Below, one piece after another: positions 47,917 to 55,618 of a stretch of 55,618 nt of DNA; position 1 is the stretch's first letter; every line of letters begins with the position of its first letter. The notes beneath the pieces were generated by a model. It saw nothing but the letters and a program-made list of their open reading frames with translations. It searched no databases and was not told the DNA's origin. The stretch covers positions 1 through 55,618 of the forward strand of contig NZ_JACSQO010000015.1 of assembly GCF_014836595.1 (NCBI RefSeq), written 5' to 3'. A program made the position numbers and the translations under genes. This DNA comes from Psychrobacillus faecigallinarum. Lineage in GTDB: Bacteria > Bacillota > Bacilli > Bacillales_A > Planococcaceae.

Positions 47917-48792
47917 TTATGTTACGTGATAGCTTTGATAAACTTCTCTTTTAGATAGTCCTCTTTGAATAGCCACCTCTTTAATAGCTTCTTTCGATTT
48001 TAATTGTTTTTCATTCATTAAATGTTCCACGTGTTCCTCAATACTTAAATTAATCCACCATGCCTCTTCTTCTAGTACTTCTTCTGTATCATTGCCTTCT
48101 AGCACAATGCAAAATTCACCACGAATTTCATTAGACTCTGCCCATTCTAATGCTTCCTCTACTGTTCCTCTTAAAAATTCCTCAAACTTTTTGGTAAGTT
48201 CTCTAGCTAACACAATGCGACGTGATCCTTCCATGATCGCTTGTATATCTTTTAATGTATCCTTCAGGCGATGTGGAGCTTCATACAATAGTATCGTCTC
48301 TTGTCTCTTTTGAAGCAATGTAATTTCTTTTTTTCGTTCCTTTTTATTTCTGCTAAGAAATCCATAAAAAAAGAATGGCTGAGTTGACATACCTGAAGCT
48401 ATTAGTGCACTCAATGCAGCGTTAGCTCCTGGCACCGGGACGACCGCAAATCCTTCATCTATAGCTTTTGCTGCTATATCTGCTCCTGGATCTGAGATAC
48501 AAGGTAAACCAGCATCACTGACTAAAGCTACTTGTTTTCCTTCTCTCAGTATTTCTAATATTTTTTCTCCGCCAACTTGTTGGTTATGGTCATGATAACT
48601 CATTAAAGGGGTAGATATCTCAAAATAATTGCACAGTTTTTTTGAGTTTCTTGTGTCCTCTGCTGCTATGTAATCTACCTCTTTCAAAATACGAATAGCC
48701 CGCATAGTCATATCTTCTAAATTGCCAATTGGCGTTGCCACTAAATACAAACAGCTACTCTGTTCGTGCTCAGTAGATTTTTGTGATTTCAT
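47917..48792 (-). CDS. rsmI: 16S rRNA 2'-O-ribose C1402 methyltransferase
   Basis: RsmI methylates the ribose of C1402 in the ribosomal P-site. The 291-residue protein is a tetrapyrrole-methylase-fold enzyme: CLYLVATPIGNLEDMTMRAI, VDYIAAEDTRNSKKLC, LVSDAGLPCISDPGADI and VPVPGANAALSALIASG. Length is standard. The start follows GAGAGGAGAGTAAGGAA. It is downstream of yazA and trmN as in B. subtilis (yabC). Confidence 0.95.
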   Translation of the reverse strand: MKSQKSTEHEQSSCLYLVATPIGNLEDMTMRAIRILKEVDYIAAEDTRNSKKLCNYFEISTPLMSYHDHNQQVGGEKILEILREGKQVALVSDAGLPCISDPGADIAAKAIDEGFAVVPVPGANAALSALIASGMSTQPFFFYGFLSRNKKERKKEITLLQKRQETILLYEAPHRLKDTLKDIQAIMEGSRRIVLARELTKKFEEFLRGTVEEALEWAESNEIRGEFCIVLEGNDTEEVLEEEAWWINLSIEEHVEHLMNEKQLKSKEAIKEVAIQRGLSKREVYQSYHVT

Positions 48793-48796
48793 TTCC

Positions 48797-49054
48797 TTAC
48801 TCTCCTCTCATATAGGCTATTTTTTGCTTTCTAGTTAACTGTTTAAAAGCATACTCCGCCTGCATAGCCTCTTGCTTTGTATCAAAGGTTTCCTTATATA
48901 CGCACTGAACTGGAATTCTTGCTCGTGTGTATTTGGCTCCTTTTCCCTCATTATGAGTTTTAATCCGCTTCGTTAAATCATTCGTATAACCGGCATAATA
49001 GGAACCGTCTCTACATTGTAATACATAAAAGGTATGAATTTTATTTGTCTCCAT
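48797..49054 (-). CDS. yazA: GIY-YIG nuclease-fold protein YazA
   Basis: The 85-residue protein is a minimal GIY-YIG domain: YVLQCRDGSYYAGYTNDLTK with the two tyrosine motifs, KYTRARIPVQCVY with the conserved Arg, and EAMQAEYAFKQL with the metal-binding Glu. It belongs to the UPF0213 family; the biological role is not established. It overlaps trmN by 14 bases and lies four bases before rsmI. Confidence 0.92.
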   Translation of the reverse strand: METNKIHTFYVLQCRDGSYYAGYTNDLTKRIKTHNEGKGAKYTRARIPVQCVYKETFDTKQEAMQAEYAFKQLTRKQKIAYMRGE

Positions 49055-49787
49055 AGAGCATCTCTTTTATTTCATCTGTGTACTTTCCATCATCTTCGTA
49101 CACATATAGAGGAGGAAGAATCTTCAAATCAGGCTTACCGTCCTTTATTCCTTCTATTAATAATGTATTTGCTTCCTTCCCCTTTTTTGGATACACAAAG
49201 CGAATACGTTTTGGTTCTAACCGATTGGCCCTCATTGCAGTAACAATGTCCAACAATCTACCTGGTCGATGTACAAATGCTGCTTTTCCGCCCTGCTTTA
49301 GTAGCTCACTCGCAGATTGCACAGCCTCTTCCAAGGTTAGATGAATTTCATGCCTAGCAATGGCCAAATGTTCCTTTAGGTTTTTTTCACTTGCTTCATG
49401 AGCAGGAAAGTAAGGGGGATTACAGGTAACCACATCGTATTTCTCTGAACCTAATTTTCCTGCGATACCAATAACATTATCCTGTATAATACGAATTTGA
49501 TCGGTTAGTTGGTTGTATTTGGTACTTCTAGTTGCCATATCAGCTAACCTTTCTTGCAACTCAATACCTATTATTTCTGACTTTGACCGAGCACTTAGGA
49601 ATAGAGGGATTGCACCATTCCCTGTACACAAATCAACTATTTTTCCCCTTTTAATCGGCACGTATGTAAATCTAGCCAGTAATACTGCATCCAAGGAAAA
49701 GGAGAAAACAGAAGGGCTTTGTATGATTCGTAATTCCTCTGCCAATAAATAATCTAGCCTTTCATCATCCTTGAGCCATTGTTCCAT
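49041..49787 (-). CDS. trmN: tRNA1(Val) adenine-37 N6-methyltransferase family protein
   Basis: The 248-residue Rossmann-fold methyltransferase has the SAM motif IVDLCTGNGAIPLFLSAR and the amino-methylation motif CNPPYFP (NPPY), with the N-terminal FSLDAVLLARF typical of TrmN6/YabB. The enzyme would make m6A37 in a tRNA. I choose the ATG at 49787, six bases behind GGAGGTA; an ATG 15 bases upstream overlaps that site. It is the first of trmN-yazA-rsmI. Confidence 0.92.
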   Translation of the reverse strand: MEQWLKDDERLDYLLAEELRIIQSPSVFSFSLDAVLLARFTYVPIKRGKIVDLCTGNGAIPLFLSARSKSEIIGIELQERLADMATRSTKYNQLTDQIRIIQDNVIGIAGKLGSEKYDVVTCNPPYFPAHEASEKNLKEHLAIARHEIHLTLEEAVQSASELLKQGGKAAFVHRPGRLLDIVTAMRANRLEPKRIRFVYPKKGKEANTLLIEGIKDGKPDLKILPPLYVYEDDGKYTDEIKEMLYGDK

Positions 49788-49802
49788 AAATCCTACCTCC
49801 AT

Positions 49803-49845
49803 AAAAACAAAAGACTGACATCCACCTTATGGAGTGGCATCAGTC
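49803..49845 (-). terminator. yabA terminator
   Basis: On the minus strand GACTGATGCCAC and GTGGATGTCAGTC pair with one bulge around a ten-base loop and are followed by TTTTGTTTTT, just after yabA. Confidence 0.85.
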
Positions 49846-49851
49846 AATTGA

Positions 49852-50205
49852 TTAGACATTTTGTTTATTTAAAAAAGATAAGCAAAATAAACAATCTTCC
49901 TCCTTACGAGGACTTCCAAAGTGAACATGACATACATGGTACCCTTCCTGATATAGCCTAGCTAAGTTATCATAGCCTTCTCCTATATCAGCTTTGTTCA
50001 ATCGATTTTCTCGTATCTTTTCGTCCATTGCTTCTTTTTCATGTATCTCATCTAGCCTTTGTCTTAAATGATTATTTTCTTCTTGTAACGCTTGTCGTTC
50101 TTCTATCATAATCGCTACAAACTCTTTCAACGCGCGAAACTGGAGTTGCGTGGACTCTAATTGTTTTTCAAATTCTATAATTGTATCCAAAAAATTACGG
50201 TCCAT
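49852..50205 (-). CDS. yabA: Replication initiation control protein YabA
   Basis: YabA binds DnaA and DnaN and prevents over-initiation of replication in Firmicutes without SeqA. The 117-residue protein has an N-terminal coiled coil (FLDTIIEFEKQLESTQLQFR onward; tetramer-forming) and a C-terminal zinc site YHVCHVHFGSPRKEEDCLFC. I choose the ATG at 50205; a GTG just upstream is adjacent. It is four genes from tmk, as in B. subtilis. Confidence 0.94.
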   Translation of the reverse strand: MDRNFLDTIIEFEKQLESTQLQFRALKEFVAIMIEERQALQEENNHLRQRLDEIHEKEAMDEKIRENRLNKADIGEGYDNLARLYQEGYHVCHVHFGSPRKEEDCLFCLSFLNKQNV

Positions 50206-50217
50206 CACCTATTCACC

Positions 50218-51048
50218 TCATTGCCCCGTCCACTGAACTGGGTTTTTAGCATAGTTTACAATCTCATCTAACGTATAATCTAACACACGTAAAGGATCGC
50301 CCAACTCAATACGTAAAATTCTTTCTAAAATATTCATACTGACAACTTTTCCATATCCATCTGGTGTCTCAATTCTATCACCAATGTCAGGCATTTGCTC
50401 TCTTGCCGTCTCGTATTCATCATTTTCATACTTTAAGCAACACATTAAGCGGCCGCATAAACCTGAAATTTTAGATGGATTTAGAGATAGATTTTGATCC
50501 TTTGCCATCTTAATAGACACTGGTTCGAAATCTCCTAGAAAGGTTGAACAGCAGAGCATTCTTCCACAAGGCCCTATGCCGCCTAACATTTTAGCTTCAT
50601 CTCGAACTCCAATTTGTCGAAGTTCAATTCGTGTTCTGAAGACTGAAGCAAGATCTTTTACTAAATCACGAAAATCTACTCGTCCTTCAGCTGTAAAATA
50701 GAAGATTATTTTGTTGCGATCGAATGTATATTCAACATCAACAAGCTTCATCTCTAATTCTCTTTGTAGTATCTTTTCAGTCCCCAGAGCTAATGCCTGA
50801 GCTGATTCTAAACGATTTTCTTCCACCTGGATTCGATCCTTTTCTGTGGAAGGGCGTACTACTTGTTTTAAAGGTAAAACTACATCATTTTCTCCTACTT
50901 GCTTAATAGGTACCACAACTTTTCCGTACTCTACCCCGCGAGCAGTTTCTACGATGACATAATCATCCTTTTCTAAAGCATAATCCACTGGATCAAAATA
51001 ATATATTTTACCCGCTTTTTTAAAGCGGACTCCTACAACTTTATACAA
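50218..51048 (-). CDS. ricT: RicT (YaaT), PSP1-domain Fe-S protein of the Y-complex
   Basis: RicT joins RicA and RicF in a complex that supports RNase Y mRNA maturation and the sporulation phosphorelay. The 276-residue protein has a PSP1 domain and the cysteine-rich segments GGIGPCGRMLCCSTFLGDFE and SGLCGRLMCCLKYEND, which carry [4Fe-4S] clusters. Its start overlaps the end of holB by eight bases. Confidence 0.95.
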   Translation of the reverse strand: MYKVVGVRFKKAGKIYYFDPVDYALEKDDYVIVETARGVEYGKVVVPIKQVGENDVVLPLKQVVRPSTEKDRIQVEENRLESAQALALGTEKILQRELEMKLVDVEYTFDRNKIIFYFTAEGRVDFRDLVKDLASVFRTRIELRQIGVRDEAKMLGGIGPCGRMLCCSTFLGDFEPVSIKMAKDQNLSLNPSKISGLCGRLMCCLKYENDEYETAREQMPDIGDRIETPDGYGKVVSMNILERILRIELGDPLRVLDYTLDEIVNYAKNPVQWTGQ

Positions 51049-52057
51049 AACTATACCCCTCCTGCAGGTTAAGCATTAGCTGCTCCATCATCAGTGTCCG
51101 GTTCATATTCCTATGCAAATTCTGTTTTGCATCTAAAATTAGTTCTAACTGTTTAGACAATTGCTCGTATGTCTTATACAATGCTACCTGTTTCCAAAAA
51201 GAAATCATATCTGGATAAGTACAAACTGCGAGTGGAGTTGCTTTTATAGCTACTATATCACGATAAGCAAATAGTAGTAAATCTAATACTTGTTCTGCTT
51301 GTTCCTTTTCTTTTAGAAGTGGGCCAAAATCTTCTTGAATACACATTAATGCATCTTGAACACTTTTTTCACTTGCTTCCACCAATTTTAACACTGATTT
51401 CCTTGCAAGTCCAAATTGCTCGTCTTTCGCTAAATTTAGACCTTCTTCTACCTCATTCGTCATTCTACTTACAGTGGAAGCCATAGAATCTGTGATTCCT
51501 TCCTCTATTAACTTCTGCTTTAATATCGATTGAGGCATAGTAGCCAAGCCGATATGCTGACATCTTGAACGTATAGTTGGAAGCAATGCATGCATCTTAT
51601 CTGTCAATAAAATTGCTGTAATCTCACTTTGTGGCTCCTCTAAAAATTTTAGCAGCGTATTAGAGGAACTAATGTTTAATCGGTCTGCTTCATGTATCAC
51701 ATAAACTTTTCTTCCGCTTTCTAAAGAGGTTTTACTCATCTCATGTATCAGATCATCTATTTGATTTCTTTTTATATTTTGTCCATCTGGCTCTATCTGA
51801 CTTAGATTTAAATGATTATGCGATTTTAGCCTTTTACAGCTTCGACATGTTTCACATGGAACATTTCCTGTCGAATTCTCGCAAAACATCAGCTGTACAA
51901 AAAACTGCATGACCTTTGTTTTTCCTGTACCCTTGGCCCCTTCAATTATATAAGCATGTCCAATACGATTTTTAGCTACAATAGATTGAATATGTTTTAT
52001 AGCTACTGGTTGCATTCTTTCTATGTTTTGTATTGACCATTCCTCTACCATGCTCAA
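51041..52057 (-). CDS. holB: DNA polymerase III delta' subunit
   Basis: Delta' is part of the clamp loader that puts the beta clamp on DNA. The protein of about 338 residues has a Walker A-like EGAKGTGKTKVMQ, a zinc module with C...CETCRSCKRL, and the SRC-containing IRSRCQHIGLA. I choose the TTG at 52057, seven bases behind AAAGGTGG; the ATG two codons later (52051) has 13 bases to that site. The reading frame stays open upstream through the yaaR terminator but that part is not coding. Confidence 0.92.
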   Translation of the reverse strand: MSMVEEWSIQNIERMQPVAIKHIQSIVAKNRIGHAYIIEGAKGTGKTKVMQFFVQLMFCENSTGNVPCETCRSCKRLKSHNHLNLSQIEPDGQNIKRNQIDDLIHEMSKTSLESGRKVYVIHEADRLNISSSNTLLKFLEEPQSEITAILLTDKMHALLPTIRSRCQHIGLATMPQSILKQKLIEEGITDSMASTVSRMTNEVEEGLNLAKDEQFGLARKSVLKLVEASEKSVQDALMCIQEDFGPLLKEKEQAEQVLDLLLFAYRDIVAIKATPLAVCTYPDMISFWKQVALYKTYEQLSKQLELILDAKQNLHRNMNRTLMMEQLMLNLQEGYSFV

Positions 52058-52147
52058 TTTTGTTCCACCTTTCTCATAAAAACGTAAGCTCCTGAAGCTA
52101 GACACCGAATAAATAAATTGCAAAAAAGCATATACTATCTTATCTTC

Positions 52148-52187
52148 TAAAAAATCCCGTGTCTCGCTTTGTGCGAAAACACGGGAG
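52148..52187 (-). terminator. yaaR terminator
   Basis: On the minus strand CTCCCGTGT and ACACGGGA pair, with an inner TCGC/GCGA helix, and run into six Ts. It starts three bases after the yaaR stop codon and separates tmk-darA-yaaR from holB. Confidence 0.88.
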
Positions 52188-52190
52188 CTT

Positions 52191-52631
52191 CTACGTATAC
52201 AAATTAATAAGTAAGCCTTTAATTTCACCTATTTTATCCAACAATTCAATGGAACTCTTTTCTTGGCTTAGAATTTCTTCCGCTAGCTCTACTAATTTCT
52301 CATCTATTGTCTCTACTATTTTTAGCTTTCTACCTTCACCAAATCTATTCCACGTATGAGACTGTTTTAGCCCCATACCGAAATCTACTGCTTCTTCCAA
52401 AAACTTTTTAATTAACATTTTAAACTTTGCCATATCACGTAGGTTTCTTGACCGAGCTAGACGATCACCAGCTGTTGTAATATCACCTAACAGTTTTGTC
52501 AGAGCTTCAGTTTGCATTCTTTGGTCATGCTTCGTTACCATTTGCCCAAATTTTGCCGAATTCGTATTATTCTGTATAGAATCTTTACGTATTTTATCTA
52601 TCCCTACTCGTAAATCTTGATTAATTTTCAA
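52191..52631 (-). CDS. yaaR: DUF327 family protein YaaR
   Basis: The 146-residue, mostly helical and basic protein is the conserved YaaR family (DUF327), with LARSRNLRDMAKFKMLIKKF and a C-terminal LLDKIGEIKGLLINLYT. No function is established. It lies between darA and holB in many Bacilli. The start at 52631 is about ten bases behind AAGGAAAGG. Confidence 0.9.
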   Translation of the reverse strand: MKINQDLRVGIDKIRKDSIQNNTNSAKFGQMVTKHDQRMQTEALTKLLGDITTAGDRLARSRNLRDMAKFKMLIKKFLEEAVDFGMGLKQSHTWNRFGEGRKLKIVETIDEKLVELAEEILSQEKSSIELLDKIGEIKGLLINLYT

Positions 52632-52655
52632 CGTTTTCTGTCCTTTCCTTCATTA

Positions 52656-52985
52656 TTAAAAATGATGGAATTGTTCAATTGGGAGTACGAATACCGTTGC
52701 TCCACCGACCTCTACTTCAACCGGATACGGTATATATGAGTCTGCGTTTCCTCCCATAGGAGAAACCGGAGCAACCATCTGCTCCCGGGCACGACAATTA
52801 TCTCTTATTAGTTCTAACGCAGAAGATACCAAGGAGTCATCTGTACCGATTAAAAATGTAGTATTCCCAGATCTTAAAAATCCACCTGTACTAGCAAGTT
52901 TTGTCGCTCGAAACTTTGCTTTCGTTAACGCATTCGATAATCTATTACTATCTTGGTCCTGCACTACAGCTACTATTAATTTCAT
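52656..52985 (-). CDS. darA: Cyclic-di-AMP-binding PII-like protein DarA (PstA)
   Basis: The 109-residue protein (YaaQ) is a PII-like trimer that binds c-di-AMP. It reads MKLIVAVVQDQDSNRLSNAL, the ligand-binding TKLASTGGFLRSGNTTFLIG (slightly shortened here) and the C-terminal VGGATVFVLPIEQFHHF. The downstream signalling role is unknown in the family. It is in the tmk operon as in B. subtilis. Confidence 0.95.
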   Translation of the reverse strand: MKLIVAVVQDQDSNRLSNALTKAKFRATKLASTGGFLRSGNTTFLIGTDDSLVSSALELIRDNCRAREQMVAPVSPMGGNADSYIPYPVEVEVGGATVFVLPIEQFHHF

Positions 52986-53034
52986 CGCTACTCACTCCTA
53001 CTTTTATTTTCTGTTTATTTTATTATAGCATTTA

Positions 53035-53676
53035 TTACCTAAAAATTCCTAATTCCATTTTTACCATTTTATAAGCCTCTTCCAACACCTCTTCCAATGA
53101 TTTAGAGGCATCTATCACTTGTATTCTCTCAGGATATTGTTCCACTAATGATAGGTACCCTTCTCTCACTTTTTGATGGAAATAAAGACTTTCCACGTCT
53201 AATCTATTTTTCTCTCTGGTGCTGTGAGCATTAATTCGCTTCAGTCCAAGACTCGGCTCAATATCAAATAGAAGCGTCTTGTCTGGCATCGTTTGTCCAA
53301 TTGCAAATTGGTTAATAGATAATATCTCCTCTACTCCAATTCCTCTTGCATAGCCTTGATATGCAAGTGAGCTATCGATAAAACGATCACAAATAACAAT
53401 TTTTCCTGCCTCTAGGGAAGGTTGAATTTTTTCCACTAGATGCTGTCTTCTAGCCGCTGCATATAACAAAGCTTCCGTGCGGCTATCCATCATTGTATGC
53501 TCGTTATCTAAAATTATGCTACGAATTTTCTCGGAGATTTTAATACCTCCAGGCTCTCTTGTCATGACAACATCGTAGCCCTCTTTCACTAATCTTTCCC
53601 CAAGTAATTGCATAACAGTTGTTTTCCCTGCACCTTCAGGACCTTCACTTGATATAAAATACCCTTTTTTCTGCAC
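53035..53676 (-). CDS. tmk: Thymidylate kinase
   Basis: Tmk makes dTDP from dTMP for DNA synthesis. The 213-residue protein has the P-loop SSEGPEGAGKTTVMQLL, the DRX motif ICDRFIDSSLAYQGYARG and the LID segment. Length is typical. It lies two bases after yaaO and before darA, in the conserved yaaO-tmk-yaaQ-yaaR-holB order. Confidence 0.97.
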   Translation of the reverse strand: MQKKGYFISSEGPEGAGKTTVMQLLGERLVKEGYDVVMTREPGGIKISEKIRSIILDNEHTMMDSRTEALLYAAARRQHLVEKIQPSLEAGKIVICDRFIDSSLAYQGYARGIGVEEILSINQFAIGQTMPDKTLLFDIEPSLGLKRINAHSTREKNRLDVESLYFHQKVREGYLSLVEQYPERIQVIDASKSLEEVLEEAYKMVKMELGIFR

Positions 53677-53678
53677 TA

Positions 53679-55100
53679 TTAATCCTCCACTACATATATT
53701 AGCTTTTCTGCAAGCCTATGCTCTCCTTGAAAGAAAGCACCTTTATCAATCCAATCTTCTAGCTCTGTTAACATAGAGATCGTAATTTTTTCCCCTGGTA
53801 TAACTAATGGAATACCAGGGGGGTATGGAATGATGATTCCTTTTGCAATTCTACCTATTGACCGAGCATAGGGAATCCATTCTCCTTGCTTACAGTTTAA
53901 CAAACCTATATTCATTTCAATCGTAGATACTGTTTTCAAAGAACTTTTTGATATTTCCTTAGGAACTATCGGCTCCTCTTTTTGAAGCTCATCTACTGCC
54001 ATTTTTATACGCTTTCTTACTTCTGCAAAAGGATAATCTTGCTCTTTTTTCAATAATGGTAATATTATTAAAACCTGATATGTATCAGCAAGCTCAATGT
54101 AAATGTGCTGATCTTGTAACGCTTTTTGAACTTGAAATCCAGAATAATCTCCCACGCGCATTAACAGTTTCAATGGATCATCTACCTCTATAATCTCCAC
54201 TCGTTTAATCGATTGTAATGCCTGTTTAAATAGCTCTCTTTTATATAGTAGCTGCTTGAAATCCATTTCATTGTATCTTTGCACATAGCTCCTAGCATCG
54301 TCTAGTGAAGCCATCAGTAGATAGGATGGGCTGCTTGATTGAAGCATCCTTAAATACTTATTTACTCGGGGCGCTTCAATAATTGAAGAGTTTATATGCA
54401 AAAAAGATCCCATCGTCATAGCCGGCAATGTCTTATGAGCCGATTGAACAACTATGTCTGCACCATATTGAAGAGCGGATTGTGGTAGCCCTTTGTAAAC
54501 TAGGAAATGGGCACCATGTGCTTCATCCACTAATACTGGAAGGTTTCTTGCATGGCAGTAGTCTATAATTTTTTTAATCTCCTCCGAAGCCATTCCATAA
54601 TAGCTTGGGTAAGTAAGTATTACACCTTTTGCCTGTGGAAACTCTTCTATGGCAATCTGAATAGATTCTGCCGATACATAAGTTGCTGTTTTTGTACGAT
54701 CATCCCATTCCGGTGAGACAAAGATTGGTTCAACGCCTACTAATTCAATTGCATGAAAAATTGACTTATGGGCGTTTCTTTGAACAATTATTTGTTCTCC
54801 ATACTGACAGGTAGCATATAGCATCGCTAAGTTTCCAACTGTTGTTCCATTCACAAGAAAATAGCTTTTTTTTGCTCCATAAGTAGATGCCAGTAATTCT
54901 TCTGCTTCTTTAATAGCTTCTTCAGGATGATGATAGTCATCTAAACCATTTAATTCGGTCAAGTCGTAGGACAGTGCACCTTTAATAGGAGCTGGAAGGT
55001 TAGATAAGAGTCCATGTTTATGACCAGGAACATGAAAGGATATATTTTTTTGATTATGAAATTTTTCTAATGCTTCTACTAATGGACGTTTTTCATGCAT
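53679..55100 (-). CDS. yaaO: Orn/Lys/Arg decarboxylase family protein YaaO
   Basis: This PLP-dependent fold-type I decarboxylase (473 residues) has FHVPGHKHGLLSNL near the start, LVDEAHGAHFLVY with the cofactor Asp, the PLP lysine in VVQSAHKTLPAMTMG and the C-terminal small domain with IPYPPGIPLVIPGEKIT. Substrate may be arginine, lysine or ornithine; B. subtilis YaaO is poorly studied. I choose the ATG at 55100, behind GCGGGGT; upstream codons in frame are not conserved. Confidence 0.9.
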   Translation of the reverse strand: MHEKRPLVEALEKFHNQKNISFHVPGHKHGLLSNLPAPIKGALSYDLTELNGLDDYHHPEEAIKEAEELLASTYGAKKSYFLVNGTTVGNLAMLYATCQYGEQIIVQRNAHKSIFHAIELVGVEPIFVSPEWDDRTKTATYVSAESIQIAIEEFPQAKGVILTYPSYYGMASEEIKKIIDYCHARNLPVLVDEAHGAHFLVYKGLPQSALQYGADIVVQSAHKTLPAMTMGSFLHINSSIIEAPRVNKYLRMLQSSSPSYLLMASLDDARSYVQRYNEMDFKQLLYKRELFKQALQSIKRVEIIEVDDPLKLLMRVGDYSGFQVQKALQDQHIYIELADTYQVLIILPLLKKEQDYPFAEVRKRIKMAVDELQKEEPIVPKEISKSSLKTVSTIEMNIGLLNCKQGEWIPYARSIGRIAKGIIIPYPPGIPLVIPGEKITISMLTELEDWIDKGAFFQGEHRLAEKLIYVVED

Positions 55101-55575
55101 TTTTTTTACCCCGCGAAATTTTATTATCTTTCTATTATACATGAAATAGGAGTAGATGTTTTGAACCTATTTTTGGCCTAAAAAGATGGATATTATAATA
55201 TATATTTATTTTCCGGGAAATTTTTTGAAGGGTGTCATTTTCTTTTAATGACTTTTAATGATCTTTGATTATAAGATAATAGTAGAATTTTTTTGAGCGA
55301 GAGTCCTCTCTTTGACCACAAGAGTCTTGAGGATAATCCTTGTTTCTTTATTCATGTCTTACTTGCTTATTTTCTATTTAATAGTAATAGAACACTTCAT
55401 ATGTAAGAAATGCTTATGATTTAACTAATGCATATGAGATAAAAGGAAGGTGTCATTTACTCTATAAAGAATTGGTTATTTTATCTATCTGGCTGTATTT
55501 AAAGATACTTACTCTAATTATATATTCCAAAATGGTTAGTGCCTTCGGCACTTCTAATTTCTTTATAGAACAAAC
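55101..55575. other. Gene-free stretch upstream of yaaO
   Basis: About 475 AT-rich bases with no coding frame. It should hold the yaaO-tmk promoter; TATAAT at 55139-55134 (minus strand) is a candidate -10 without a good -35. A compact hairpin (AGTGCC-TTC-GGCACT) lies near 55540-55554. B. subtilis has xpaC and yaaN around yaaO, which are not seen here. Confidence 0.5.
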
Positions 55576-55612
55576 AAAAAAGCCGTCACCGATTTCTCGG
55601 TAACGACTTTTT
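55576..55612. terminator. Strong hairpin terminator at the window edge
   Basis: AAAAAGCCGTCACCGA and TCGGTAACGACTTTTT form a long stem with two wobble positions around a four-base loop, with T-runs on both strands. It probably ends a minus-strand gene or rRNA operon beyond the window. Confidence 0.85.
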
Positions 55613-55618
55613 CCAGTG

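Noticed and set aside
52058..52228. Longer N-terminus for HolB
   Set aside because: The extension crosses the yaaR terminator and the end of yaaR, and known delta' proteins begin near the TTG/ATG at 52057/52051.
1..55618. CRISPR arrays, insertion sequences, prophage genes, toxin-antitoxin pairs
   Set aside because: No regularly spaced direct repeats, transposase, integrase or paired small toxin genes were recognised anywhere in the window.

Overview
The window is a near-origin segment of a low-GC, endospore-forming member of the Bacillales. Gene order follows the Bacillus subtilis block running from yaaO through metS, abrB, mfd, spoIIE and ftsH to lysS and a ribosomal RNA operon, but displayed in reverse, so almost every gene is on the minus strand and the replication origin should lie beyond the high-coordinate end. 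Spore genes (spoIIE, spoVT, spoVG, fin, yabP, yabQ, sspF, CotX-like genes) show that the organism sporulates. yabS, yabT and yabG are absent from their usual places, which together with protein sequence style points to the Planococcaceae/Caryophanaceae (Psychrobacillus, Lysinibacillus or Sporosarcina relatives). The genus is a guess.

Layout from low to high coordinates. 1-400: 5' end of a 16S rRNA gene (minus strand) with its leader and two promoters. 396-7833: lysS, dusB and the folate operon (yazB, folK, folB, folP, pabC, pabA, pabB). 7972-14060: cysK, a PrsA-like foldase, hslO, coaX, ftsH. 14246-18630: hpt, tilS, spoIIE. 18880-19116: a tRNA-Met/tRNA-Glu unit on the plus strand with promoter and terminator. 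19146-21083: an accessory trio (nucleotidyltransferase, Nudix hydrolase, DinB-like protein). 21323-31869: yabR, divIC, yabQ, yabP, rqcP, mazG, yabM, spoVT, mfd, fin, pth. 32039-38843: ctc/rplY, prs, glmU, spoVG, ridA, purR, ispE, sspF, veg. 38998-42724: rsmA, rnmV, yabE, tatD. 42725-45174: an AT-rich accessory segment on the plus strand with two CotX-domain genes and a CotW-like gene, followed by a decayed dispersed repeat. 45301-55100: metS, abrB, rsmI, yazA, trmN, yabA, ricT, holB, yaaR, darA, tmk, yaaO. The last ~500 bases hold no gene but end in a strong hairpin terminator.

The regulatory sequences are unusually readable. I found good matches to sigma-A, sigma-B (ctc), sigma-H (spoVG), sigma-F (fin), sigma-E (yabP), sigma-G (spoVT, sspF) and possible sigma-K (cot genes) promoters, and tandem Spo0A boxes downstream of the abrB promoter. 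The strongest candidate for something little described is the spore-coat cassette at 43.4-45.2 kb: a zinc-ribbon/Coat_X fusion protein, a second Coat_X paralogue and a small CotW-like protein placed between tatD and metS, where B. subtilis has no coat genes. All calls come from reading the sequence and from family knowledge; no search or computation was run.
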